From: Lachnospiraceae bacterium
Lineage (GTDB): Bacteria; Bacillota; Clostridia; Lachnospirales; Lachnospiraceae
Reading direction: 5' to 3'
Assembly (NCBI GenBank): GCA_900757145.1
Contig: CAAEMT010000026.1
Coordinates: 1-19,045 of the forward strand
Length of the DNA stretch: 19,045 nt
Numbering within the stretch: the stretch's first letter is position 1; each line of letters begins with the position of its first letter. This document shows, in pieces, positions 7,762 to 14,585 of the stretch. The translations under genes and the position numbers were made by a program. The notes below the pieces were generated by a model, which was not told the DNA's origin, ran no database searches, and worked only from the letters and a program-made list of their open reading frames with translations.

Positions 7762-8404
7762 AACTTGTCACGAATACAGGAAAAAGTATCGCATTATCCG
7801 TCCCAGTGTTGTCAATGAACTGGCGCACGGGGCCGCAGTGAGCAACCTCGCATATCTTGTCGGAAAGCAGATGCGTTTTTCAGAAGAAGAATGTCATGAA
7901 TTTGCAGTTGCAGGCTTCCTCCATGACATTGGCAAGCTGGAGCTTGCAAAGTATGTAAGAGGCAAGGAGAAGGAAACGCTGATCATTGAGGAGCTTAAGT
8001 ATGTCAGGCGGCATTCGGCGCTCGGCGCCGCAATACTTGAAAAAAAAGGGTATTCTCAGAAAATTGTGGATATGGTAAAATCGCACCATGAGAACTGCGA
8101 CGGTTCCGGGTATCCTATGAATCTTTCGCGGGAAGAGATACCCATGGGAGCGCGGATCATCCGTGTCTGCGATGTGTTTGCCGCGCTGACGTCAGACCGT
8201 CCCTACAGGAGCGCATTTGACAGCAGGACGGCGATGCAGATGATGATAGAGGAGGCAAAGAACTTTGATATTCAGGTTTTTCTTGCCTTTATGAATGTTG
8301 TACACACGGCAGATCTTGAGAGGATACTCGATACAGAGAAATTGTCGCAGGCGCTGTCGCATGCATTTGAGGAAAAAGAATTTTCACAGGAGGAAATATT
8401 ATGA
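7754..8404 (+). CDS. Stand-alone HD-GYP-like phosphohydrolase
   Basis: A 216-residue HD-domain protein with the extended HD-GYP signature: HDIGK with H57 and D58, a HSALGAAIL helix, HHENCDGSGYP (H111, H112, GYP at 119-121) and the downstream GARIIRVCDVFAALTSDRPYR block. Known members hydrolyse cyclic di-GMP or related cyclic nucleotides, using a metal centre coordinated by these residues. It has no receiver, PAS or membrane segment, so no input domain is visible. It overlaps hemZ by 8 bp and hisS by the ATGA junction (8401-8404), implying tight translational coupling inside a housekeeping operon. The true substrate is unknown; a general HD nucleotidase or phosphatase role is an alternative. 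Confidence 0.85.
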   Translation: MSETCHEYRKKYRIIRPSVVNELAHGAAVSNLAYLVGKQMRFSEEECHEFAVAGFLHDIGKLELAKYVRGKEKETLIIEELKYVRRHSALGAAILEKKGYSQKIVDMVKSHHENCDGSGYPMNLSREEIPMGARIIRVCDVFAALTSDRPYRSAFDSRTAMQMMIEEAKNFDIQVFLAFMNVVHTADLERILDTEKLSQALSHAFEEKEFSQEEIL

Positions 8405-9657
8405 TAACACAGGCGCCAAGAGGCGTACAGGACTGGTATGGAGAAGAGATGCGCAAACGCGCGATCATAGAAAAGAAAGCGCGCGATATTGCAAAGACGT
8501 ACCACATGAGTGAGATCATTACGCCGATGTTCGAGCATACGGTACTGTTTGCCAGAGGAGTTGGAGAGACGACAGACGTTGTTCAAAAGGAGATGTATAC
8601 ATTTGAGGATAAGGGAGGCAGAAGCATTACGCTGAAACCTGAGGGAACTGCAGGTGCGATCCGCGCATATCTGGAGCACAATATGTACGCGCAGCCTGGT
8701 CCAACGAAGCTGTATTACGTGACGCAGGCATTTCGTTATGAGAAGCCGCAGAGCGGACGGTTAAGACAGCATCATCAGTTTGGCGTCGAGTTTGTCGGTT
8801 CTGCAAGCCCACTTGCAGAGGTGGAGCTGATTACTCTTATTACAGAGCTGATCGCAAGCTTCGGGCTTAAGGATGCAAAGCTTCATATCAACAGCATCGG
8901 CTGTAAAAACTGCCGCAAGACATATAACGATGCGCTTCTTGCTTATTTAAAAGAGCATGAAAGTGAACTCTGCCCGACATGCCGCGAGCGTATGCAGAAG
9001 AATCCGCTGCGTGTCATTGACTGTAAGGTAGACGCCTGCAAAAAGATCGTGGCAAATGCGCCGAGAACGATCGAGTATCTTGATGATGAGTGCCGTGAGC
9101 ATTTTGAAGAGCTGAAGTCGCTTCTTGACGAACTGGGCATCGAGTATACAATTGATACTGGTATCGTGCGCGGACTGGACTATTACACAAAAACAGTATT
9201 CGAGTTTGTTGATTCAGACGGCTTTACGCTGTGCGGCGGCGGTCGTTATGACGGCCTTGTCCATGAGATCGATGAGAAACAGGATATTCCGGCAGTAGGT
9301 TTCGGAATGGGAATAGAACGTATTCTGTATTTCATGGAAAAAGAAGGTGTAGAGTTCCCGCCGGCAGAACCGGTCGAGCTGTATGTGGGTATTCTCGGAA
9401 AAGAAGCGCGCGGACGCGCGTACCGGATCGTTGACGGGCTGCGTCGTCAGGGAATCATTGTCGAGACGGATTATATGGACCGCAGCGTGAAGGCACAGAT
9501 GAAATACGCAAATAAGCTCGGAGCGAAAAAGACAGTGATCATCGGTACGCAGGAGCTTGCAGACAACTGTGCGAGAATCAAGGACATGGAGACAGGAGAG
9601 CAGGCAGAGGTTGCGCTTGATGCGATCGCCGATTATATGAAAAGCAGTATTGCATAA
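8401..9657 (+). CDS. hisS: Histidyl-tRNA synthetase
   Basis: A 418-residue class II aminoacyl-tRNA synthetase that charges tRNA-His in the cytoplasm. The N-terminus has the usual APRGVQDWYGEE segment. The class II core includes KPEGTAGAIRAY, motif 2 FRYEKPQSGRLRQHHQFGVE, the histidine-specific LDYYTKT block (GIVRGLDYYTKTVFEF) and motif 3 GFGMGIERIL. The C-terminal anticodon-binding domain occupies about 325-418. Two CxxC pairs (CKNC, CPTC) near 165-195 look like a zinc-ribbon-type insertion known in some bacterial HisRS. Length is normal. Its start overlaps the HD-GYP stop in ATGA. Confidence 0.97.
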   Translation: MITQAPRGVQDWYGEEMRKRAIIEKKARDIAKTYHMSEIITPMFEHTVLFARGVGETTDVVQKEMYTFEDKGGRSITLKPEGTAGAIRAYLEHNMYAQPGPTKLYYVTQAFRYEKPQSGRLRQHHQFGVEFVGSASPLAEVELITLITELIASFGLKDAKLHINSIGCKNCRKTYNDALLAYLKEHESELCPTCRERMQKNPLRVIDCKVDACKKIVANAPRTIEYLDDECREHFEELKSLLDELGIEYTIDTGIVRGLDYYTKTVFEFVDSDGFTLCGGGRYDGLVHEIDEKQDIPAVGFGMGIERILYFMEKEGVEFPPAEPVELYVGILGKEARGRAYRIVDGLRRQGIIVETDYMDRSVKAQMKYANKLGAKKTVIIGTQELADNCARIKDMETGEQAEVALDAIADYMKSSIA

Positions 9658-9703
9658 GAAGACAAAGGTTTAAAATTACATATGAAATTGAGGCTGTGCG
9701 GAT

Positions 9704-9820
9704 CATCTGCATGGCTGATTAAATAAGTCGGTATGTCAGGCAGGATGTTGTTTCGCATACCGAATATACTGGCAGATGTAATGCACGATATTCACAGCTG
9801 TATGCGTCTGCAATATACAG
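9704..9820 (+). other. Structured intergenic leader upstream of aspS
   Basis: The 176-bp hisS-aspS gap holds nested inverted repeats. Bases 9704-9710 pair with 9772-9778 and enclose an 8-bp perfect stem 9728-9735/9756-9763. A third hairpin, 9798-9803/9815-9820, ends where the aspS Shine-Dalgarno begins. No T-box consensus and no good promoter were found. It could be a regulatory leader or an mRNA processing site; function not shown. Confidence 0.35.
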
Positions 9821-9833
9821 GAGGAATGAGAAA

Positions 9834-11630
9834 ATGGCTGAAGCTATGAAAGGTCTGAAAAGAACCCATCGCTGTACAGAGGTGACGAAGGCAGACTGCG
9901 GCAGTACGGTTACTGTAATGGGATGGGTACAGAAAAGAAGAAATCTGGGAAGTCTTGTATTTGTCGATCTGCGTGACCGTTCCGGTCTTTTGCAGGTGAT
10001 CTTTGATGAGAAGGACATCGGAACAGAGGGCTTTGAGAAAGCGGGAACGCTGCGAAGCGAGTATGTGATCGCTGTAGTAGGACGTATTGAGATGCGTGAG
10101 GGCGCAGTGAATGAGAATCTGAAGACAGGTGAGATCGAGCTGCGTGCGACACAGCTTCGTATTCTGTCTGAGTCCGAGACGCCGCCGTTCCCGATCGAGG
10201 AGAACAGCCAGACGAAGGAAGAGCTTCGCCTGAAATACCGTTTCCTCGATCTGCGCAGACCTGATATTCAGAGAAATCTGATGCTTAGAAGCCAGGTGAC
10301 GACAGAAGTACGTAAGTTCCTGACAGATGAGGGATTCCTTGAGATCGAGACGCCGATCCTGATCAAGAGTACGCCTGAGGGAGCGAGAGACTACCTTGTA
10401 CCGAGCCGCGTGCATCCGGGCAGCTTTTATGCGCTTCCGCAGTCACCGCAGCTCTTTAAGCAGCTTCTGATGTGTTCCGGATATGATCGTTATTTCCAGA
10501 TCGCGAAGTGTTTCCGTGACGAGGACCTGCGTGCAGACCGTCAGCCGGAGTTTACACAGATCGATATGGAGCTTTCCTTCGTCGATGTGGACGATGTGAT
10601 CGACGTAAATGAGCGTCTGCTTGCGCGTCTTTTCAAAAATATCCTTGGCGTGGATGTTCAGCTTCCGATCCAGAGAATGACATGGCGGGAAGCGATGGAC
10701 CGTTTCGGTTCCGATAAGCCAGATCTGCGTTTTGGAATGGAGCTTCACAATGTGTCCGACATTGTAAAGGACTGCGGATTCTCTGTCTTTACGAATGCGC
10801 TCGCAGCAGGCGGAAGCGTGCGCGGTATCAACGCGGAAGGTCAGGGACATATGCCGCGCAAGAAGATCGATGCGCTCGTGGAATTTGCAAAAGGCTACGG
10901 TGCAAAGGGACTGGCTTATCTCGTAATCAACGAGGACGGCTCCTATAAATCCTCTTTTGCAAAATTTATGACAGAAGAAGAGCTGGACGCGCTCGTATCG
11001 GCTATGGACGGAAAGCCGGGCGACCTGCTTTTGTTTGCGGCAGATAAGAATAAAGTAGTATGGGATGTGCTTGGCGCACTTCGTATCGAGATCGCAAAGA
11101 ATCTCGGACTTCTTAAGAAAGATGACTTTAAGTTCCTCTGGGTAACAGAGTTCCCGTTGCTTGAGTGGGATGAGGAGGATCAGCGTTTTGTTGCTATGCA
11201 CCATCCGTTTACGATGCTGATGGAAGAGGACCTCGACAAGCTCGACAGCGATCCGGGAGCAGTTCGTGCGAAAGCATACGACATTGTGTTAAACGGTACA
11301 GAGCTTGGCGGAGGAAGCGTGCGAATCTTCCAGAATGACATTCAGAGCAAGATGTTCGATATGCTCGGATTTACGAAAGAGCAGGCGCAGGAGCAGTTCG
11401 GCTTCCTGATGAACGCCTTTAAGTACGGCGTACCGCCTCACGCAGGACTTGCATTCGGACTTGACCGTCTGATCATGCTGATGGCGGGCTGCGACAGCAT
11501 CCGCGAAGTCATTGCATTCCCGAAGGTAAAAGATGCCTCCGACCTGATGACAGAGGCTCCGGGACCGGTAGACGATAAGCAGCTTGCAGAACTGTGTCTT
11601 GCCTGCACGGATACAGAAGAGCAGGAGTAA
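9834..11630 (+). CDS. aspS: Aspartyl-tRNA synthetase
   Basis: A 598-residue bacterial-type class II synthetase for aspartate. Order of parts: an N-terminal OB-fold anticodon domain (GWVQKRRNLGSLVFVDLRDRSG), the catalytic core with LPQSPQLFKQLLM and motif 2 FRDEDLRADRQPEFTQID, the bacterial GAD insertion (about 290-420), and motif 3 GLAFGLDRLIMLMAG near the C-terminus. Length matches other bacterial AspRS. The GAGGAAT RBS is strong and closely follows a small hairpin. Together with hisS it forms the hisS-aspS pair common in Firmicutes. A further small gene follows after 33 bp without a visible terminator. Confidence 0.97.
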   Translation: MAEAMKGLKRTHRCTEVTKADCGSTVTVMGWVQKRRNLGSLVFVDLRDRSGLLQVIFDEKDIGTEGFEKAGTLRSEYVIAVVGRIEMREGAVNENLKTGEIELRATQLRILSESETPPFPIEENSQTKEELRLKYRFLDLRRPDIQRNLMLRSQVTTEVRKFLTDEGFLEIETPILIKSTPEGARDYLVPSRVHPGSFYALPQSPQLFKQLLMCSGYDRYFQIAKCFRDEDLRADRQPEFTQIDMELSFVDVDDVIDVNERLLARLFKNILGVDVQLPIQRMTWREAMDRFGSDKPDLRFGMELHNVSDIVKDCGFSVFTNALAAGGSVRGINAEGQGHMPRKKIDALVEFAKGYGAKGLAYLVINEDGSYKSSFAKFMTEEELDALVSAMDGKPGDLLLFAADKNKVVWDVLGALRIEIAKNLGLLKKDDFKFLWVTEFPLLEWDEEDQRFVAMHHPFTMLMEEDLDKLDSDPGAVRAKAYDIVLNGTELGGGSVRIFQNDIQSKMFDMLGFTKEQAQEQFGFLMNAFKYGVPPHAGLAFGLDRLIMLMAGCDSIREVIAFPKVKDASDLMTEAPGPVDDKQLAELCLACTDTEEQE

Positions 11631-11663
11631 AAAAGACTGATCCGGAAAACACAGGAGGCGCTT

Positions 11664-11951
11664 ATGAAACCTATTTTGAAAAAGATACTTCAAAAAAGCT
11701 TTCAGATCGATCTGGACGACAAGTATTGCTATCCGAATGTTAAAGATTTTGCAATGGCAAATGACAGAGTGGTAAAAGCGGAGATTGAACGATACTGTGC
11801 TAAAAATAATCAGACAGTTGAATTTTTAAGCGAGGAAAAGCCGATCGTTTTTATCCTGAATGGAAAGGAAAAGTATACAGCTTCATTAGAAATGGGACAT
11901 GGCAGGTACAATTACGGGTATCATATCCAGTGTCTGGAAGTGATCGAATAG
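11664..11951 (+). CDS. Small conserved-looking protein of unknown function (possibly DUF4318-like)
   Basis: A 95-residue soluble protein with no signal peptide or membrane helix. It reads as a compact alpha/beta domain: FQIDLDDKYCYPNVKDF, a helix with IERYCAKNN, a strand with VEFLSEEKPIVFILNGK, and a C-terminal GYHIQCLEVIE strand. This pattern resembles my recollection of the DUF4318 family, but I could not check it. A strong AGGAGG RBS and the 33-bp gap after aspS make it the likely last gene of the operon, just before the stem-loop at 11965-12009. Function unknown. Confidence 0.75.
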   Translation: MKPILKKILQKSFQIDLDDKYCYPNVKDFAMANDRVVKAEIERYCAKNNQTVEFLSEEKPIVFILNGKEKYTASLEMGHGRYNYGYHIQCLEVIE

Positions 11952-11964
11952 AATATTCTGCAGC

Positions 11965-12009
11965 AAATATCCGGAGGCGTTCTTTTGTGTGGATTTCCTC
12001 CGGATATTT
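11965..12009 (+). terminator. Strong stem-loop between convergent genes
   Basis: A perfect 13-bp stem: 11965-11977 pairs with 11997-12009 around a 19-nt loop. It lies 13 bp after the last plus-strand gene and about 50 bp past the end of the convergent minus-strand gene, so it could end transcription in both directions. No long U-tract is present, only the TTT at the stem base, which lowers confidence. Confidence 0.6.
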
Positions 12010-12056
12010 ATATTCAGATTCGGTATAAATTAGTACAGAGCCGTACAGATTATAAG

Positions 12057-13376
12057 CTACGGGACAAGATTCATGATCCTTGATTCTTTTGTTACCTCAT
12101 TGAATTCATCAATTGCTCCGCGCATATCTCCCATCAGGGCGTTTGTAAAATTCTCATCAAACTGTATTTCCCACAGCTTTCCCGTATTACGCATACGAAT
12201 TGTAACGTCTGTTCCTGTTGTTTTGTCATTTTCCTGCAGCGCCTCAAGAAGAAGTCTGGAGGTCTCATTGGAAAAAGAAAGACTGTCATCGCGGAGCGAT
12301 CGGGTGGTAGCGGCATATGACAGCAGCTTTTCTTTATAAATAGCGAGCACATTTGACATATTTACGCTGTGAATGCGTACGACAGCTTCTGCCGATTGTT
12401 CTTCTTCTGTACATTTGATGATCTCATAATCGAAAGAGTCTGCAAGCTGTGTAATGTACTCTTTATCGATTTTGTGGGAATACTCTTCATTGTAGAGCGC
12501 GAATATATCGTCTGCAGCTAGATAGGATGCCCACTGTTCGGCAGATAATTCACGAAATGCATCGAGATGGATCGACAGGATTTCGGATACCGGAAGAAGA
12601 TGCGGATCATTAATGTAAGAGATGAAACCGCTCACGAGAGCATTCTCAAGCTCCTGATCAGCAAGGATCACCCATCCGGCTTCATCCTTTTGCAGATGGA
12701 ATACGGCGGTTGTATCCTTTGTTTCGTATGCTTTTTGGGAAAGCATCTCATAGAGCAATGCATAATAGCTGTCAGTCTGCTGATCGTTTGGATCCTTATA
12801 AATATCGACGGATTCTGCCAAAATAGCCCGCAGCAGGTCGGAAGCCAATGCATGCATATCAATATTTGTTATTTGGACGGTGACATCGGATTTGTCGCCT
12901 TTTGTCTGCTGCTGTAGTATTTTGTAGTTAAAATTTTTGAAAAAAAGGCTGACTGCTTCAACAGTTTTATCGTTTAGCGCAGCGGAAGTGAGGTCAGAAT
13001 TTATGAGATTTTCGTAGGAGACAAAGCTCTGGATCGTATCCGCGTCAAGCTCACGGATACGATTCAGATCATTTCGCACTACCTGTTCGGGACGGTTTAG
13101 ACGTCTGGAATTCCATGAAAAGAGCAGTACGACAAGTAATACCTGACAGATGAGAATGGCAGGAATACCAAGCTTAAAAGAAAGATGGCGCGTCTTATGA
13201 CGGAATACATACATACCAGTCAGTACGCCGATACTGCCGAATAAAAGGGCGATCAAAAAAAGAGTCTTTTCCTGTACGCGCCATTTATTTTTGCGGGCGC
13301 GACGCTTGTCGATACCCATAATAAAGAATCCGATCAGGTTTATTGTTATGATGTAAATAATAAGTAATGTCCGCAT
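12057..13376 (-). CDS. DUF1294 membrane domain fused to two tandem extracytoplasmic-like repeats
   Basis: A 439-residue protein. Residues 1-88 match the DUF1294 (YsdA-like) membrane family: a first helix, the conserved GIDKRRARKNKWR loop, a Gly-rich helical segment ending in GMYVFRHKTRH, and a third helix at about 70-87. The rest is two diverged copies of one alpha/beta domain (about 104-255 and 266-421). Both copies begin with a D-x-REL(D/S)A helix, continue with NFNYKI or SFDYEI strands and ITNIDM or IHSVNM motifs, and end in a Trp-containing strand before an ENALVSG/TNALMGD helix. They resemble DUF5105-type lipoprotein domains (unverified). The positive-inside rule suggests the repeats face outside. 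The start at 13376 is chosen for its GGAGGA RBS. Confidence 0.8.
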   Translation of the reverse strand: MRTLLIIYIITINLIGFFIMGIDKRRARKNKWRVQEKTLFLIALLFGSIGVLTGMYVFRHKTRHLSFKLGIPAILICQVLLVVLLFSWNSRRLNRPEQVVRNDLNRIRELDADTIQSFVSYENLINSDLTSAALNDKTVEAVSLFFKNFNYKILQQQTKGDKSDVTVQITNIDMHALASDLLRAILAESVDIYKDPNDQQTDSYYALLYEMLSQKAYETKDTTAVFHLQKDEAGWVILADQELENALVSGFISYINDPHLLPVSEILSIHLDAFRELSAEQWASYLAADDIFALYNEEYSHKIDKEYITQLADSFDYEIIKCTEEEQSAEAVVRIHSVNMSNVLAIYKEKLLSYAATTRSLRDDSLSFSNETSRLLLEALQENDKTTGTDVTIRMRNTGKLWEIQFDENFTNALMGDMRGAIDEFNEVTKESRIMNLVP

Positions 13377-13445
13377 ATCTTCCTCCAACAATAAATAAGG
13401 ATATTCGATTATTTTGTAACCGTGAAAATACAAAATAATTACATT

Positions 13446-13474
13446 ATTTTAATATAAAATGATACAATTGTCAA
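13446..13474 (-). promoter_or_regulatory. Sigma-A promoter of the DUF1294 fusion gene
   Basis: On the minus strand TTGACA (13469-13474) and TAAAAT (13446-13451) are exactly 17 bp apart, giving a leader of about 60 nt. An inverted repeat, AATTGTCA at 13466-13473 and TGACAATT at 13496-13503, brackets the -35 region and could be an operator. Confidence 0.65.
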
Positions 13475-13920
13475 ATCTTGTGAAATATGAAAATGTGACA
13501 ATTATCGCCAAAAAATGTAGATAGACCATGAAAAACAGATAGAAGAGCGTGAGGAGGAGCAGGGGAATGAGTAAAATGAGACTTTGTGTAAATAAAAAAA
13601 CTGCCAGTACAACTGGCAGCGCTATTTTTCGGTTGTCTGCTTTTTATGGAGCCGGTAATAGAAAAAATAAAATAAACAAATATCAATTCAATACACGGAA
13701 AAACCAGGGTGGCAATGAGGTAATAATCCGGAATTAACTGAACCTTTAATGAAAAAGCGAGCAGAATCTGCTTTAAATTTAGTAAAAGATAAATCAAAGG
13801 AATGATGATGCTTTCTAGTGGTTTGCTCCTTTTAGAAAGAAAAATCTGTATAATGACAAATACACCAAATTCGATCAGATAAAAAATATATTCCACAAAA
13901 TCACATTCTTTTAGCAGCAT
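13471..13920 (-). CDS. Small membrane protein, C-terminus apparently frameshifted through its own terminator
   Basis: As sequenced, this frame encodes 149 residues. The first ~85 form three hydrophobic helices and are paralogous to the upstream gene (shared IQxF.xxK..P....IIPL pattern). The remaining ~60 residues are non-hydrophobic and are encoded across a perfect terminator and the next gene's promoter, so they are unlikely to be real. One extra T in the T6 run at 13662-13667 would switch frame to end ...FFYYRLHKKQTTEK with a TAG at 13622-13624, 2 bases before the terminator stem. That gives about 91-99 residues, close to the 86 of the paralogue. The start is uncertain: ATG 13920 overlaps the upstream gene by 20 bp, while GTG 13896 gives better length agreement. 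Function unknown. Confidence 0.6.
   Translation of the reverse strand: MLLKECDFVEYIFYLIEFGVFVIIQIFLSKRSKPLESIIIPLIYLLLNLKQILLAFSLKVQLIPDYYLIATLVFPCIELIFVYFIFSITGSIKSRQPKNSAASCTGSFFIYTKSHFTHSPAPPHALLSVFHGLSTFFGDNCHIFIFHKI
13594..13619 (-). terminator. Rho-independent terminator of the small membrane-protein pair
   Basis: On the minus strand an 8-bp perfect stem (13612-13619 with 13601-13608, loop TGT) is followed directly by seven T residues (13600-13594). It is a canonical intrinsic terminator. It lies inside the uncorrected downstream reading frame, which is strong evidence that the real gene ends before it. Confidence 0.9.
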
Positions 13921-14161
13921 GAGCCTGCGTATACCAATAAACGAGTTCAAAAATGGTAATAAGTAAAATGGGTGGGATGAAAAATGCGGATATTGTGAAC
14001 ATGTTCATCCCCATTGCTATGAGCTGATGGCTCACATAAAAGGAAAAGCACAGAAAACAAAGTGGTATAATACATCCGATATAATGCGGAGCTTTTTTTC
14101 TGGCAATAAAATATTGGATAAAAATGAAAAAAACAGATAAAAGAATCCAGAGTTTAATCAT
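13901..14161 (-). CDS. Small three-helix membrane protein of unknown function
   Basis: An 86-residue, strongly hydrophobic protein with helices at about 3-20, 27-48 and 55-76, a positively charged ARKKAP loop after helix 1 and a basic tail (AHAAKRM). No family recognised. It is the first gene of a two-gene unit whose second member is a paralogue: MIKLW..IQYFIARKKAP..IIPL aligns with EYIF..IQIFLSKRSKP..IIPL. The ATG at 14161 is preferred over the GTG at 14170 because GAGGTG lies 6 bp upstream of it. The unit is more AT-rich than its neighbours. Tandem small membrane proteins under one regulated promoter suggest a membrane partner pair, such as a regulator, immunity or transport accessory, but this is only inference. 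Confidence 0.7.
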   Translation of the reverse strand: MIKLWILLSVFFIFIQYFIARKKAPHYIGCIIPLCFLCFSFYVSHQLIAMGMNMFTISAFFIPPILLITIFELVYWYTQAHAAKRM

Positions 14162-14230
14162 ATTGATCACCTCTTTTTTTGTATTTGATTATCTACAGTT
14201 ATGGCAGAAATCTCCTGATTTTGGGAATAT

Positions 14231-14252
14231 GTATACTATATATTTAGTATAC
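14231..14252. repeat. Perfect 22-bp palindrome, probable operator
   Basis: The arms GTATACTA (14231-14238) and TAGTATAC (14245-14252) are exact reverse complements around a 6-bp AT spacer. The right arm contains the -10 box of the minus-strand promoter. The geometry suits a dimeric winged-helix repressor (GntR/YtrA- or MarR-like). No such regulator gene is in the window. Confidence 0.6.
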
Positions 14253-14274
14253 AGAAATAAAAGATAACGGTCAA
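14246..14274 (-). promoter_or_regulatory. Promoter of the small membrane-protein pair
   Basis: On the minus strand TTGACC (14269-14274), a 17-bp spacer and TATACT (14246-14251). The -10 is embedded in the 22-bp palindrome, so binding there would block initiation. The implied leader is about 75 nt. The rest of the gap 14171-14447 is very AT-rich and shows no gene. Confidence 0.65.
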
Positions 14275-14447
14275 TAATTTGTCAATATAAAAAGATAATA
14301 CAGAATATAAGTCTTATTTTAAAAGAAAATATAGGAATAATTTGATAAAAAATTAAAAATAAAACATCATATTGTATAATTACTGTCTATAAAACGATGC
14401 GACAGTAAACATAGAAAAATTGCGTAAGAAGGAGTGGAAATTCAACG

Positions 14448-14476
14448 TTGACAGATATAAAATGCATCAGTATAAT
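14448..14476 (+). promoter_or_regulatory. Near-consensus sigma-A promoter of cysK
   Basis: TTGACA (14448-14453), a 17-bp spacer and TATAAT (14471-14476) match both consensus hexamers exactly. Transcription should start near 14483, giving a leader of about 100 nt. A constitutively strong promoter like this would make control after initiation, in the leader, plausible. Confidence 0.85.
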
Positions 14477-14512
14477 TGGGGAAACTATTTTGAAATAGGA
14501 GCGGTCAAGTTT

Positions 14513-14581
14513 ATGCCGCGCGGATGCGGCATGGCTTGCCGGGAAGCAGCAGGGCAATGTTACAGGAAAATCAGGAGGTAG
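14513..14581 (+). CDS. Candidate cysteine-containing leader peptide of cysK
   Basis: A 22-codon ORF in the cysK leader. It starts with ATG at 14513 after AGGAG (14497-14501, 11-base spacing) and stops with TAG at 14579-14581. That stop directly follows the cysK Shine-Dalgarno AGGAGG (14573-14578). It contains three Cys codons within 12 residues (RGCGMACREAAGQC) and a basic C-terminus (YRKIRR). A 7-bp hairpin, 14513-14519/14526-14532, includes its start codon and first Cys codon, and a second, weaker stem, 14536-14540/14553-14557, follows. Ribosome stalling at Cys codons could change folding or coupling at cysK. The same frame is open upstream to ATG 14462, but the promoter above would exclude that start. 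Not proven to be translated. Confidence 0.5.
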   Translation: MPRGCGMACREAAGQCYRKIRR

Positions 14582-14585
14582 AAAG

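Noticed and set aside
9658..9833. T-box riboswitch before aspS
   Set aside because: Neither the conserved T-box core sequence nor a terminator/antiterminator pair with U-tract is present.
10443..11204. 253-codon open frame on the minus strand inside aspS
   Set aside because: Overlaps the catalytic core of AspRS; no RBS or coherent domain pattern.
14462..14581. Longer 39-codon version of the cysK leader ORF from ATG 14462
   Set aside because: It would begin inside the promoter spacer, upstream of the predicted transcription start, and lacks a well-placed RBS; kept only as an alternative if transcription starts earlier.
14477..14585. T-box or S-box riboswitch before cysK
   Set aside because: The leader is too short and lacks the conserved cores; the Cys-codon ORF explains it better.
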